A stretch of DNA of 64,000 bases from Oscillospiraceae bacterium (GCA_015063905.1 SVTF01000002.1:1-64000), one strand, 5' to 3'; shown: positions 33,471 to 43,589, numbered from the stretch's first letter. Numbers and translations are program-made. The notes: a model not told the origin generated them from the letters alone.

Positions 33471-34547
33471 ATGGCAAAATTCAGAAAGATTGGAATACTT
33501 ACATCGGGCGGCGATGCTCCCGGTATGAACGCGGCGATAAGAGCCGTTGCGAGAAAGGCAATAAACGAGGGTATCGAGGTAATTGGAATTGAAGAGGGAT
33601 ATAGCGGACTTATCAACGGATATCTCCGTCCTCTTGACAATCGCGCGGTGTCCAACATCATCACCACGGGCGGTACGATGCTTTATTCTTCCCGTTGTCC
33701 CGAGTTTAAGACGGCAGAGGGAATGGCAAAGGCGATAAAGACCTGCGAGGAAAATCAGATCGACGCCATCGTAGCTCTCGGCGGAGACGGAACCTTCCGC
33801 GGCGCTACCGACCTCACAAACCACGGAATCCCCTCCATCGGCGTTCCTTGTACAATAGACAACGATATAACCGCAACCGAATATACAATCGGCTTTGACA
33901 CCGCGATGAACTCGGTAATCAATATGGTAGGCGCGCTTCGCGAGACCTGTGAATCGCACGCGAGATGCAATATAATTGAGGTTATGGGACGAAACTGTGG
34001 AATGATCGCGCTTTATGCGGGTATTGCGGCAGGCGCGGTAGCTATCGCCATCCCCGAATGTCCCTTTGATGAGGCTTACGCGATAGAGAAGTTCAGGCAG
34101 GCAAGAGAGCACGGCAAGCGCGGTATGATCGGCGTGTTTGCTGAGGGTATCTCCATAGACAGTCAAGATAAATACAGCGAGGCGTTTGCCAAAAAGCTCG
34201 AGGCGCAGACGGGAATTGAGACCAAATTTGCCCGCCTTGCTCACATAGTTCGCGGTGGCTCGCCCACGCTCCGTGACCGTCTGCACGCAACCCAGATGGG
34301 TGCAGATGCCGTAAGCTACCTGCTTGACGGCAAGAGCAATCTCGTTATGGCAATAAAGGACGGTAAGAACACCGCCGTTGATATTAACTACGCGCTCATT
34401 CTTGACCGTATGTATAAGAACAAGCTCAAGGACGGCGACCTTGATGACTTCACCGAGGCTCAGATAGCCGAAATGAAGCAGACCTGCGAATACAGAAGAC
34501 AGAAGATGGCAAATCTTTATAAGCTTTCCTTTGACCTTGCAAAGTAA
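33471..34547 (+). CDS. pfkA: 6-phosphofructokinase, ATP-type
   Basis: 358 residues, somewhat longer than the 320 of E. coli PfkA. It phosphorylates fructose-6-phosphate in glycolysis. Visible motifs are GILTSGGDAPGMN, GGDGTFRG (glycine at the position that separates ATP from pyrophosphate users) and TIDND with the catalytic Asp, then EVMGRNCG. The residue before TIDND is Cys (PCTIDND), where ATP enzymes usually have Gly and PPi enzymes Lys, so phosphate-donor preference deserves a test. ATG at 33471 has GGAG 6 nt upstream; the track start at 33393 lies in the leader. Confidence 0.92.
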   Translation: MAKFRKIGILTSGGDAPGMNAAIRAVARKAINEGIEVIGIEEGYSGLINGYLRPLDNRAVSNIITTGGTMLYSSRCPEFKTAEGMAKAIKTCEENQIDAIVALGGDGTFRGATDLTNHGIPSIGVPCTIDNDITATEYTIGFDTAMNSVINMVGALRETCESHARCNIIEVMGRNCGMIALYAGIAAGAVAIAIPECPFDEAYAIEKFRQAREHGKRGMIGVFAEGISIDSQDKYSEAFAKKLEAQTGIETKFARLAHIVRGGSPTLRDRLHATQMGADAVSYLLDGKSNLVMAIKDGKNTAVDINYALILDRMYKNKLKDGDLDDFTEAQIAEMKQTCEYRRQKMANLYKLSFDLAK

Positions 34548-34560
34548 TTTTTGAAAAATC

Positions 34561-34597
34561 AAAACCGCTTGTGGTTTACCACAAGCGGTTTTTTATT
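34561..34597. terminator. Bidirectional terminator, pfkA and beta-helix operon
   Basis: AAACCGCTTGTGG / CCACAAGCGGTTT followed by TTTTATTATT on the plus strand. The leftward beta-helix operon ends at 34599, so both converge here. Confidence 0.85.
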
Positions 34598-34598
34598 A

Positions 34599-37169
34599 TT
34601 ATTCGTTGACTTTATCGGGAACAAGTGCGTTTCCGTCCTTGTCCGTAACGTCGGTACCGAAAATGTTTCTGTAATTTTCGCCCTCGATGACGTTTCGGAT
34701 GTCACCATTATAGTGAGGATAATTGAAGGTGTTGTCGGAAATTTCAACGTTCATACAGGTCTTGAGCAGAACGGCTACGCCGCGCGTTCTGTCGCATTCG
34801 TTCTTTATGGGATCGAAGACGTTGTTCTTGATCTGAACGTTCTTTGCCGAGTTGACCATAATAGCGTATTTCTGCTCGTTGTTGGTGAACTTGCAACGGT
34901 CGATGACGATATTGTCAATGGGAAGCGTGTCCTCGCTCGCAACGGTGCTGGTGGACTCTATGCGAATGTGCGCGCGATCGGGGTTGTGAGTTGCCGTGAA
35001 CATGTATCCGAGGTTATCAAACAAGCATTGCCGAATGTTGATGTTGCGCGCAATGGTGCTTTCCGCCCATTCCGTTTCGCTGCGAAGAAGAAGTCCCGAG
35101 CCCGACACGTTTCTCATGGTACAGTGCTTGATATCCACCTCGGTGGATTTGATAAGGAAGCCGCGGGTGCGGTTATTCAATACCAACATATTGTCAATCG
35201 TATATCCCGAACTGTTGAAGCTCAGATTGTCGATAGTAACACGGTTCGTCATCTCGATGCCGTTGTCGGTAAGATCAAATTCCTTGCCCGTCTTGTAGTC
35301 CACGAGCGCGGAAAAATCCACGTCACAGGTCTTTACCGTGATGGTAAAGGAATCACGGGTGATGTGCTTGCGCACTCCGTCATAGGTAAGGTCGATATCT
35401 ATCTCATCCTTGCCGACGATCGCATTCTCAAGTACGTGTGTGTCGCAAACCATTTTGCCGTACGGGTTGTAGATGTAAGCTCTGTTGCCTGCGTTGAAGG
35501 TCTGGCAAGACATGGTGCTTACCTTTGTGGGATCGGGATTAGAACGGCTGAAGCCCCAGGCAACAGGAGAGATCATGGGCTTATATACAAACGTAGTAGT
35601 ACCGTTGTCATTCACTTTGTATCCGTGCAGACGAGAACTTGCACCACACTGGTTGCTGGCATCGTCAACCATGGACTCAACGATTGTTGAGGTAATGTTG
35701 AAGCCGTGAGAGCAGATTGCCATATGGAAAGCATCGACCGATCCCGAACGCGAAGCTGCTCCGCGGCATCTGCCAAGCTCGTCCTTGTGGATATCAAAGC
35801 TGACACCCCACTTTTCTTCAAGCGCGCGGTATTTATCGTACGTTTCCTGATCTATAAGTGTGGCAGAACGAACCGCGTTGTGGAAACGCTCGAAGTATAC
35901 GTTGTCGCATTGACCGCCGCCGCATACCGCAAAACCGCCCGTGTAGCCGTAAAGGACACAGTCGCGGAACAGTATATCGGAAGACCACGAAACAACGATG
36001 GAGCACTTGCCCGTCTGCGCAAGTCGGCAGGTAATGATATTGCCCTTGTCCATCTGATCCCAAAGACGCTTTGCGGGCTTGCCCTCGCTGTAAATATCGG
36101 TACCTCTGTCAAGCAGAGTGATGATGTAAGTTCCGTCGTAATTTCCGTTTTCGTCAAGGCTCTGTTCTATCTCGTAGGAACCCTTGGGAGCCTCGGAGCA
36201 ATAGAAGCCTGCCTTGCCCGTTTCCTCGTCATTGAGGAATATGTCTACCCACCAGCTCATATAGCGCGAAAGGTCGGATTTGCCAAGACCGTCCATAAAG
36301 CCTGCATCTGCAATAACGCGAACCTTATATTTTTCGCCGTCGAATATTTTTTCAACTACTCTGACCTGACCCGAGGAGGGAAGCTTGTAGCCAAGCGTGA
36401 GACCAAACATTTTTACGTTGCGCGTTCCGTGCATCATAAGCAGAGTAGACGGATAATTTGAATAGACCGTATCGGAAAACTCAATGTAAGCGCCGTAGGC
36501 ATAGATAGTCTTTCCTCTGAAGGGCTCGTTGCTGATACTCATACCGTGCCAGATCTCGTATGCTCCAGGGGGGATGATGATAACGTCGCCCTCCTTTGCA
36601 GCGTCACGGATATACTCCCATACGGTACGGTCTGTTGAGGCAACGGTCTTTTGACGGGGCATACCGACGAAAAGCTCCTTGTTGGTGTGAGGAATAATGT
36701 CCTCGTTTGCACCGAATTCGGGACGGAAATTAATATCGGTGATAGTGTCTCCGTTCATATTCTCGTTTTCGCGCGAGCAAAGCTCGCCCAACTGATTGCC
36801 GTTTGCTATGATATAGTTATTATTTGTGAGAATAAGCTTGTCCGAGACGGTATTGTCTATGACGTATACGTTCGTACATCTGCCCGCGGCGAGATTCTTT
36901 GCGCTATTCAGGATCACCGCGCAGTTAAATGCTTCGTCGATGGCAACGTTATCGGCTTCGCACTTTGCAATAAGGGTGTTTGTCGCGCCGAAGACGCAAA
37001 TGCTCTGCGCGCGGCAACCCTCGAGCGTTACGCCCGTTGCCGTTACTCTGATCTCGCCGTCAATGACGAGATTTTTGACTGCGACCCCGTCCTTGTCGAT
37101 CAAAAGAAGGCTTTGGTCGAATTTTTCGTTTGCAAAGTCATAAGCCTTGCCGCATTCAAGAGTTTTCAT
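34599..37169 (-). CDS. Right-handed beta-helix protein 1 of six, no signal peptide
   Basis: 856 residues. No signal peptide, lipobox or stalk: it starts MKTLECGKAYDFANEKFDQ, so it is cytosolic or exported in another way. Beta-helix coils are recognised by repeated short strands with N-rich turns (ILTNNNYIIANGNQLG). Family landmarks shared by all six paralogs are GANEDIIPHTNKELFVGM near residue 155, PSSGQVRVVEK, DAFHM followed by ESMVDDASNQ near residue 495, RGFLIKS and a C-terminal FNYPHYNGDIRNVIEGENY block. The DAFH/DD and RGFLIKS blocks recall GH110 glycosidases; activity is not proven. It follows the second paralog by 21 bp in one operon. Confidence 0.85.
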   Translation of the reverse strand: MKTLECGKAYDFANEKFDQSLLLIDKDGVAVKNLVIDGEIRVTATGVTLEGCRAQSICVFGATNTLIAKCEADNVAIDEAFNCAVILNSAKNLAAGRCTNVYVIDNTVSDKLILTNNNYIIANGNQLGELCSRENENMNGDTITDINFRPEFGANEDIIPHTNKELFVGMPRQKTVASTDRTVWEYIRDAAKEGDVIIIPPGAYEIWHGMSISNEPFRGKTIYAYGAYIEFSDTVYSNYPSTLLMMHGTRNVKMFGLTLGYKLPSSGQVRVVEKIFDGEKYKVRVIADAGFMDGLGKSDLSRYMSWWVDIFLNDEETGKAGFYCSEAPKGSYEIEQSLDENGNYDGTYIITLLDRGTDIYSEGKPAKRLWDQMDKGNIITCRLAQTGKCSIVVSWSSDILFRDCVLYGYTGGFAVCGGGQCDNVYFERFHNAVRSATLIDQETYDKYRALEEKWGVSFDIHKDELGRCRGAASRSGSVDAFHMAICSHGFNITSTIVESMVDDASNQCGASSRLHGYKVNDNGTTTFVYKPMISPVAWGFSRSNPDPTKVSTMSCQTFNAGNRAYIYNPYGKMVCDTHVLENAIVGKDEIDIDLTYDGVRKHITRDSFTITVKTCDVDFSALVDYKTGKEFDLTDNGIEMTNRVTIDNLSFNSSGYTIDNMLVLNNRTRGFLIKSTEVDIKHCTMRNVSGSGLLLRSETEWAESTIARNINIRQCLFDNLGYMFTATHNPDRAHIRIESTSTVASEDTLPIDNIVIDRCKFTNNEQKYAIMVNSAKNVQIKNNVFDPIKNECDRTRGVAVLLKTCMNVEISDNTFNYPHYNGDIRNVIEGENYRNIFGTDVTDKDGNALVPDKVNE

Positions 37170-37190
37170 AGTGATGCTACTCCTTGGATT

Positions 37191-39776
37191 TTAAGCTTTG
37201 ATAACGTTGTCGGGGAAGATTGCATTGCCGTCCTTGTCGGTAACGTCCGTGCCGATGATATTGGCATAATTTGCACCCTTAATAACGTTTTTGATATCTC
37301 CATTGAAATGCTCGTAGTTGTAGGTGTTGCCTGAGATCTCAATATTCATACATGTGTCAAGCAAAACTGCCGTTCCGGGTATTTCGGGGAGCACATTTGC
37401 CACAATGGAATCGAAAACGTTGTCCTTGATGACGATATTTTTTGCGGAGTTTATCCATATTGCGTATTTCTGCTCGTTATTTGTGAACTTGCATCCTGTT
37501 ATCTGTATATCATCGATAGGCAGCGTGCCCTCGGATACTACAGTGCTTGTGCTTTGAATACGTATGCAAGCCTGCTCCTTTTCGGCTACTGCCTGGAAGA
37601 TGAAGCCGGTGTTATCAAACAGACATTTGTCGATAAGGATATGGCGCGCGGTGGTGCTTTCTGCCCAACCTGTCTCGGGACGGAGCAAAAGTCCGTTGTA
37701 AGACACGTTTCTGAAGGTACAGTTTTTGATGTCAACTCCAACCGCTTTAATAAGGAATCCGCGGGAGTGACCGTTGCGCACCATGGTGTTGTCTATTGTG
37801 TAGTTTGAACAGTTATAGCTGAGATTATCAACGGTTACGCGATTGGTCATTTCTATTCCGTTGTCGGAAAGATCAAACTCTTTTCCCGTTTTGTAATCTA
37901 CAAGAGCCTCGAAATCAATGTCAGCAAGATTGACCTTGAGCGCGAAAGAGGGGCGTGTAATGTGCTTGCGGATGCCGTCGTATCTGAGGTCTATATCGAT
38001 GATCTCGTCCGTTGTGATCCCATCCTCAAGAACACGTGTTTCACAAATCGCTCTTCCGTAAGGATTATACATATAGAGAAGATCGCCCTTTTTAAATTCC
38101 ATACAGCAGGATGAGCCTATCTTGTCCTCGCCCGGAACGTTTTTGTTGAAGTTCCACTGAACCGACGGAACCAAGGGCTTGTATATAACTGTCGCCGTTC
38201 CGTCGCCGTTGTCGTCAATTCTATGCAAGCGAGCGCTCGCTGCATGTTGGTTGCTACCGTCGTCAACCATGGACTCGAGCAGAGAAGAGGTAATGTTTAC
38301 GCCCTGTTTGCACATTGAAATGTGGAAGGCATCAACGGAGCAGGAGCGCGACGGTGCGCCGCGGTATCTGCCCTTTTCGTCCACGTAAAGCTCAAAGCTG
38401 ACTCCGTATTTTTCTTCATACGCGCGGTATTTGTCAAAGGTCTCCTTGTCGATAAGGGTTGCCGAATGAGCCGCGTCGTGATAGCGCAAAAATTCAACAT
38501 TTTCGCAATGCTTGTGCGCATATGCGGACAGCGCCGCAGAGTAACCGTAAAGCACGCAGTCACGCAGTAGAATGTTTTGCGAAGAGATCACTGAATAGGA
38601 TACTTTATTTGGACTTGCGAGTCGGCAGGTGATGACCGTGCCCAGAGTTGTTCTGTCCCAAACGTCCTTTGCGGGCTTTGCCTCGGTATAATGATTTGGT
38701 CCGCGGTTAAAGAACTCTATTGTCATAGTTCCGTCGTAATTACCGTTTTCGTCGTAATTACGGGTCGCCTTGTGGCCGCCCTTGGTGTTCTCGTCACAAC
38801 GGTAGCTATATTCACCGTTTTCATCTACAAGGAACATTTCGGGCCACCAGGTCATATATAGGTCGGGGTCAGTGGTGGTAAATCCGTCCATAAAGCCCGC
38901 GTCGGCGATCACAGTGATAAGACATCTTTCTCCGTCCATTGATTTGTCCACGACTCTTACCTGACCCGAAGAAGGCAGAGTATATCCAATAGTCAGTCCG
39001 TAAACGTTTACGTCATGAGTATCCTTGATTTCGAAAAGCGCGTGGGGATATTTTGAATAATCCGTAATAGCAAGCTCGCAGTAAACACCGTAGGCGTATA
39101 TATTTTTGCATGCCACTTCATCGCCGCCAATATTAATAATAGTGGGAACGGAATATGCTCCGGGAGGAATGATAATGTCGTCCTCTGCCTTAGCGCGGTC
39201 GAATATATAGTCGCGAACGGTAAATTCGGTGTTGGCAACAGTGTTTTTACGTTGCATGCCAACGAAAAGCTCCTTGTTGGTATGAGGGAGTATATCCTCG
39301 TTAGCGCCCACGTCTGCCCTGGCATTGACGTCGGTGAGTGTATTGCCGTTTACGTTGTTGTTATTGGATGCGCAAAGCTCACCGTAAACGTTGCCTTCCG
39401 CGATAACGTAATTGTTACCGTCCAGCGCAAGGCTGCACGATACGTTGTTATCTGCCGTGTAAACATTTGTATTGTCCTTGCAGGATATGCTTTCGCATTT
39501 GTTAAGGATCACAGGGCAGTTGAAGGAGTGATAAACACCAATAGATTTGGCGACACATCTTGCTACGAGCACGTTTTCACATCCGTCAACCGTGATAGAG
39601 TCTGCGTGGCATCCGTCGAGCGTGACGTTGTTTGCTTTGATCTCAATTGTTCCTTTGATGGATAGATTTTTGATTACTACGTCGTCGGTATTGATTACTA
39701 AAGACTTTAAATCAACAGTGTAGCCCGCACAGTCATATATATTGCCACTTGCGAGCATTTCAAGCTTGTTTTGCAT
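37191..39776 (-). CDS. Right-handed beta-helix protein 2 of six, no signal peptide
   Basis: 861 residues beginning MQNKLEMLASGNIYDCAGYTVD. Like protein 1 it lacks a secretion signal and the Thr/Ser/Glu stalk, and it aligns with the secreted paralogs from their YGNGA/beta-helix region onward. Shared blocks: GANEDILPHTNKELFVGM, PSSGQVRVVDK, RSCSVDAFHI, ESMVDDGSNQHAASARL, RGFLIKAVGVDIKNCTFRN and a C-terminal NYEHFNGDIKNVIKGANY. ATG at 39776 has AGGAGG 6 nt upstream and a promoter at 39812-39840; the longer track start is rejected. Proteins 1 and 2 may handle oligosaccharides inside the cell that the lipoprotein paralogs release outside; this is inference. Confidence 0.85.
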   Translation of the reverse strand: MQNKLEMLASGNIYDCAGYTVDLKSLVINTDDVVIKNLSIKGTIEIKANNVTLDGCHADSITVDGCENVLVARCVAKSIGVYHSFNCPVILNKCESISCKDNTNVYTADNNVSCSLALDGNNYVIAEGNVYGELCASNNNNVNGNTLTDVNARADVGANEDILPHTNKELFVGMQRKNTVANTEFTVRDYIFDRAKAEDDIIIPPGAYSVPTIINIGGDEVACKNIYAYGVYCELAITDYSKYPHALFEIKDTHDVNVYGLTIGYTLPSSGQVRVVDKSMDGERCLITVIADAGFMDGFTTTDPDLYMTWWPEMFLVDENGEYSYRCDENTKGGHKATRNYDENGNYDGTMTIEFFNRGPNHYTEAKPAKDVWDRTTLGTVITCRLASPNKVSYSVISSQNILLRDCVLYGYSAALSAYAHKHCENVEFLRYHDAAHSATLIDKETFDKYRAYEEKYGVSFELYVDEKGRYRGAPSRSCSVDAFHISMCKQGVNITSSLLESMVDDGSNQHAASARLHRIDDNGDGTATVIYKPLVPSVQWNFNKNVPGEDKIGSSCCMEFKKGDLLYMYNPYGRAICETRVLEDGITTDEIIDIDLRYDGIRKHITRPSFALKVNLADIDFEALVDYKTGKEFDLSDNGIEMTNRVTVDNLSYNCSNYTIDNTMVRNGHSRGFLIKAVGVDIKNCTFRNVSYNGLLLRPETGWAESTTARHILIDKCLFDNTGFIFQAVAEKEQACIRIQSTSTVVSEGTLPIDDIQITGCKFTNNEQKYAIWINSAKNIVIKDNVFDSIVANVLPEIPGTAVLLDTCMNIEISGNTYNYEHFNGDIKNVIKGANYANIIGTDVTDKDGNAIFPDNVIKA

Positions 39777-39811
39777 AATTAACCTCCTGATGCACAAGGT
39801 ATCACAATAGA

Positions 39812-39840
39812 ATAATAACATAAAAACGCGACTGAGTCAA
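39812..39840 (-). promoter_or_regulatory. Promoter of the two-gene beta-helix operon
   Basis: On the minus strand TTGACT, 17 bp, TATTAT, about 35 bp before the ATG of protein 2. Confidence 0.7.
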
Positions 39841-39892
39841 TATCATATAATCATTTATGCGTCTAAAAATTTTACATTTTGTCGGCGGGTGA

Positions 39893-39929
39893 AATAAAAA
39901 AGGTGCAGACGAAATTTCGTCTGCACCTT
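39893..39929 (-). terminator. Terminator of beta-helix gene 3
   Basis: A perfect 14-bp stem AAGGTGCAGACGAA / TTCGTCTGCACCTT, with a run of T on the minus strand (TTTTTTTATTTC) after it. Confidence 0.88.
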
Positions 39930-39940
39930 GCGGTTTTAAC

Positions 39941-42900
39941 TTAATCAAGATTGTCAGGGAACAAGGGGGTTCCTTCTGCGTCTTCTACGTCGGTTCCAGT
40001 AATGTTCATATAATTAGAACCTCTAATAACGTTCTTGATGTCATCTTTATAGTGCGCGTAGTTGTAAGTGTTGTCGGAGATCTCAATGTCCATGCAAGTA
40101 TCAAGAAGCACCGCGCATCCCGTAATGTTGGGGAGGATAGAAAGATCGTTTTCATCAAACGTATTGTTTGTGATCGTGATATTCTTTGCGGAGTTTACGT
40201 AAATTGCATATCTCTGACCGTTATTTGTAAACTTACATCCGGTAATTGTGATATCGTCGATAGGAAGCGTATCCTCGGAAACGACACTACTTGTACTCTC
40301 AATTCGGATACAAGCCTGATCCTTGCTGAAGATGTTGTTGTAGATATATCCTGTGTGGTCGAAAAGCACCTGCTGGATATGTATTCTACGGGAGAGCGTA
40401 CTCTCTGCCCAGGATTTTTCGGGCTGTATAAGAAGACCTGAGTAGGATACGTTTCTAAAGGTACAGTGCTTAATAACGACATCAGTGGACTTGATAAGGA
40501 ATCCACGGGAGTGACCGTTGTATACCATAACGTTGTCCATGGTGTAGTTGCAGCAGTTGTAGCTCAGGTTATCAACAGCAACTCTCTGGCTATCGTCGTA
40601 CCAACCCTTGTTAACGTTATCGTTGTCAGTAAGGTCGTAGGGCTTGCCTGTTATAGGATCTACCAATGCGGTAAGATCGAGTGCGTCGGTTGCGACCGTG
40701 ACTGCGTATACCGAGCAGTTCTTGCTATACTGACCTATAGTTGTCGTATAGTCGCGAACGTAAATCGCATCGGAAAGAGCGGGTGTTTCACAAAGGATCT
40801 TTCCAGAGGGAGCGAAAATGAATACGATGTTGCCCTCTTTGAAGTTTGTACACTGGGAGAACCCAAAGAGTGCCAATCTGTCGGTAACGCCTTCGCGGTG
40901 CATAGCGCCCCACTTCTGACCGGTCATGGTACCCTTGTAGTAGATAGTGGTCGTACCGTCTCTGTTATCAACTATGCTATCAAGGCGGGAGCTTGCCGCG
41001 TGCTGGTTACTACCGTCGTCAACCATTCCCTCGAGAAGCGAGGAAGTAACGTCAACACCGGTTATGTTATGAGTGATATGGAATGCGTCGATGGAGCCGG
41101 AACGCGAAGGCGCGCCGCGGTATCTTACTGTTCCGTCCTCGAGGACTTCCTCGCGAACCTCCATGTCAACGCCCCACTCCTCCTCGATTGCTACGTACTT
41201 ATCATACGTTTCCTTGTCTATGAGAGATTCGGAGTGAGTTGTGTTGTGGAATCTGTAGTAGTGAACGTTGCTGGACGTTGTAGAAACGTTTGCAAGTCCG
41301 CCTGCATAGCCATAAAGCACGCAGTCACGCAAGAGAATGTTGCTGGAGTTGGAAATATGAACTGTAGCCGTACCTGTGTTGAAACGGCAGGTCATAATTG
41401 TTCCAAGCGTTATTCTTTCCCAAACGGCTCTGTCGGATTTCTGCTGCGAATAGTCGCCGCCTACGCCGTTGCTCCACGATTTCAACGTAACGGTCATTGT
41501 GCCGTCGTAGTTGCCGTTCTCATCGTAGTTCTTGACAATGTCATGACAAGTTTGGGGGTTCTCTTCGTTGTAGTATTTATATTCGCCGTTTTCGTCAACA
41601 AGGAAGGTCTCAGGCCACCAGGTGTGGAAGAGCTGAGGATCGGTCTTTGTAAGTCCGTCAAAGAATCCTGCGTCGGAAATAACGGTAAGCTTGTAGGATT
41701 TTGTTCCTGCGTAAGAGGGAATTGTTTCTCCTACCTCGTATCTCTTGCCGCCCGCCTCGATGTACTTATCAACAACTCTGATCTGTCCCGAGGAGGGGAG
41801 AACGCGACCAATAGTCAAGCCGTAAATGTTTACGTTGGATGCGCTGCTGATCTTGAGCAGGTTCATTGTGTATTTATAGGGGTCTGTCTCGGAACATTCC
41901 TCATATACACCGTATGCGTAAATTGTTGTATTGTTATGGTTTGTATCGATAGTGAACGAGGAGGGAACGGCGTATGCTCCGGGAGGAACGATAACTACGT
42001 CGCTGTTCAACGCGCACTCCTTAACGTAAGAGTTGAGACCCTTAGCCGTTGTGAAGGAAGCGTCCGCAACCGATACCTTTCTCTCCATGCCGACAAACAG
42101 ATCTTTATTGGTGTGAGGAAGCAAAGCTTCGTTAGCACCAACCTCTACACGCTCGTCTACATTGGTAATGCTATTACCGTTTACGTTGGTGTTGTTTACG
42201 TTGCTGAGCGTATGAACAAGACCGTCGAAGGGATACGCGTTACCGTCAACTACGAGGTAGTTGTTGTTTTCAAGGCTTATGTAACCGCCAAGCTGGTTAT
42301 CTACTATGTAAAGGTTTGTGTTTTCAGAGCCGTGTATAGAAACTACGCTATTGAGAACAACAGATGTGTTGAACGCGCCCTCTATAACGATGGACTTCTG
42401 AATACCCTCTATATCATTAAGAGCTACCAGATTGTTTACGGAATCCTCGCCAACGTATATACCTACACCGGAGGATACCGCGCGAACGGTGTTTTCTCTT
42501 ACGATCGCGCTATCGCCGTTAACGGAAATACCATTGAGAAGGGCAAATACTTTACAGTCCTGAACGATGATGTCGTCACCGTCAAACATTATTCCGTCGC
42601 GAGCCTTTGCGTAGCAGGTATATACCGTAACGTTATCTGCAGCGCTCTTTATCGCTATGTCGTTACCGATTATACGGCATGTTGTTAAGGACACGTCGGA
42701 GCTGTTCTTGTCAAGTGTGATGGCGGTCTTTGCGCTCTGGATGTCAACCTTATAGAATATGACTTCAGAAGAGTTCTTTACAGTGATCTCACCTTTAATG
42801 CGGATATCCTTAAGAACTACGTCAACAGCGTTCTTGATAAGAATACCGCCATCAACGATGATGGAAGCACCGTTTCCGTAATAGTTTGTACCTTCTGCCA

Positions 42901-43423
42901 GAGCAAGTTCTCCCGCAACGTGCCATACCTCGCCTGCTTTGAGCGCGTTATCGCCGTCTCTGTTGACCATCTTGGCAAGAAGATCCTCGGCTGAAATATC
43001 CTGCGCCTTGGACTCATCTATCGTGTGCTTTACATTTGCAAAGAAACCGGTTTCCCAATCAATGCCCGCCTCCGCAATGTCTGCGCCGTTACCGTAGAGT
43101 GCATCGGGGTTTACGGGAGGAGCAACGGTCTCGGTTGTATCTTCATCCGTAGTTTCGCTGGTATCCGTGGTATCGGTGGTATCGGTGGTTTCTCCGCTTT
43201 CCGTGCCTGTGGATTCCGTTGTCCCTTCGGTGCTATCGACCGATTCGGTATTTGAATCCTTTGACGTTGTGACTTCGTCACTGCCCGTATCAGGTTCGGT
43301 TGTTACCGCATCGGTGGGAGACGTTGTCGTTCCGGGGGTTTGAGTTTCGGTACAGCTGGCGAGTGTTGCGATTGAAGTAACAACCATCAGCAAAACCAAA
43401 AACAGAGCTAATATTTTTTTCAT
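39941..43423 (-). CDS. Right-handed beta-helix lipoprotein 3 of six
   Basis: 1160 residues. Signal peptide with lipobox TLASC, then a Thr/Ser/Glu/Asp stalk to about residue 108, then YGNGADIAEAGIDW, a domain shared by the four secreted paralogs (GFFANVKHTIDESKAQDISAEDLLAKM, about 110-165). Beta-helix coils follow to the C-terminus. Landmarks: GANEALLPHTNKDLFVGM, PSSGQIRVVDK, TWWPETFLVDENGEYKYY, RSGSIDAFHI, EGMVDDGSNQHAASSRL, RGFLIKSTDVVIKHCTFRN and NYAHYKDDIKNVIRGSNY. The acidic pair after MV and the RGFLIKS block resemble GH110 alpha-1,3-galactosidases. Cell-surface glycan binding or cleavage is likely; family membership is inference. It has its own promoter and terminator. Confidence 0.88.
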   Translation of the reverse strand: MKKILALFLVLLMVVTSIATLASCTETQTPGTTTSPTDAVTTEPDTGSDEVTTSKDSNTESVDSTEGTTESTGTESGETTDTTDTTDTSETTDEDTTETVAPPVNPDALYGNGADIAEAGIDWETGFFANVKHTIDESKAQDISAEDLLAKMVNRDGDNALKAGEVWHVAGELALAEGTNYYGNGASIIVDGGILIKNAVDVVLKDIRIKGEITVKNSSEVIFYKVDIQSAKTAITLDKNSSDVSLTTCRIIGNDIAIKSAADNVTVYTCYAKARDGIMFDGDDIIVQDCKVFALLNGISVNGDSAIVRENTVRAVSSGVGIYVGEDSVNNLVALNDIEGIQKSIVIEGAFNTSVVLNSVVSIHGSENTNLYIVDNQLGGYISLENNNYLVVDGNAYPFDGLVHTLSNVNNTNVNGNSITNVDERVEVGANEALLPHTNKDLFVGMERKVSVADASFTTAKGLNSYVKECALNSDVVIVPPGAYAVPSSFTIDTNHNNTTIYAYGVYEECSETDPYKYTMNLLKISSASNVNIYGLTIGRVLPSSGQIRVVDKYIEAGGKRYEVGETIPSYAGTKSYKLTVISDAGFFDGLTKTDPQLFHTWWPETFLVDENGEYKYYNEENPQTCHDIVKNYDENGNYDGTMTVTLKSWSNGVGGDYSQQKSDRAVWERITLGTIMTCRFNTGTATVHISNSSNILLRDCVLYGYAGGLANVSTTSSNVHYYRFHNTTHSESLIDKETYDKYVAIEEEWGVDMEVREEVLEDGTVRYRGAPSRSGSIDAFHITHNITGVDVTSSLLEGMVDDGSNQHAASSRLDSIVDNRDGTTTIYYKGTMTGQKWGAMHREGVTDRLALFGFSQCTNFKEGNIVFIFAPSGKILCETPALSDAIYVRDYTTTIGQYSKNCSVYAVTVATDALDLTALVDPITGKPYDLTDNDNVNKGWYDDSQRVAVDNLSYNCCNYTMDNVMVYNGHSRGFLIKSTDVVIKHCTFRNVSYSGLLIQPEKSWAESTLSRRIHIQQVLFDHTGYIYNNIFSKDQACIRIESTSSVVSEDTLPIDDITITGCKFTNNGQRYAIYVNSAKNITITNNTFDENDLSILPNITGCAVLLDTCMDIEISDNTYNYAHYKDDIKNVIRGSNYMNITGTDVEDAEGTPLFPDNLD

Positions 43424-43515
43424 AACAGGTCCTCCGTGGTATGAGTATCTGATTTTTGTAAGGTGATACGCGAATAGAATCGATCAGTTAGCGCACAGTC
43501 TTACATACCAGCATA

Positions 43516-43544
43516 ATTATAGCACACATTTCCTCCCGTGTCAA
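43516..43544 (-). promoter_or_regulatory. Promoter of beta-helix gene 3
   Basis: Consensus TTGACA, 17 bp, TATAAT on the minus strand, about 90 bp before the ATG. Confidence 0.88.
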
Positions 43545-43589
43545 TCAATTCTTGAATTTTTAAAAAAAGTTAAAGATTGTTTAAAATGT

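Noticed and set aside
33342-34562. 406-codon minus-strand ORF opposite pfkA
   Set aside because: Shadow of pfkA with no motif or ribosome site; it also spans the pfkA promoter region.
40466-42688. 740-codon plus-strand ORF opposite beta-helix gene 3
   Set aside because: It is antisense to a gene with promoter, ribosome site, signal peptide and paralogs. Its protein is Val/Cys-rich without motifs and has no ribosome site. Similar antisense ORFs appear opposite the other paralogs as a codon-usage effect.
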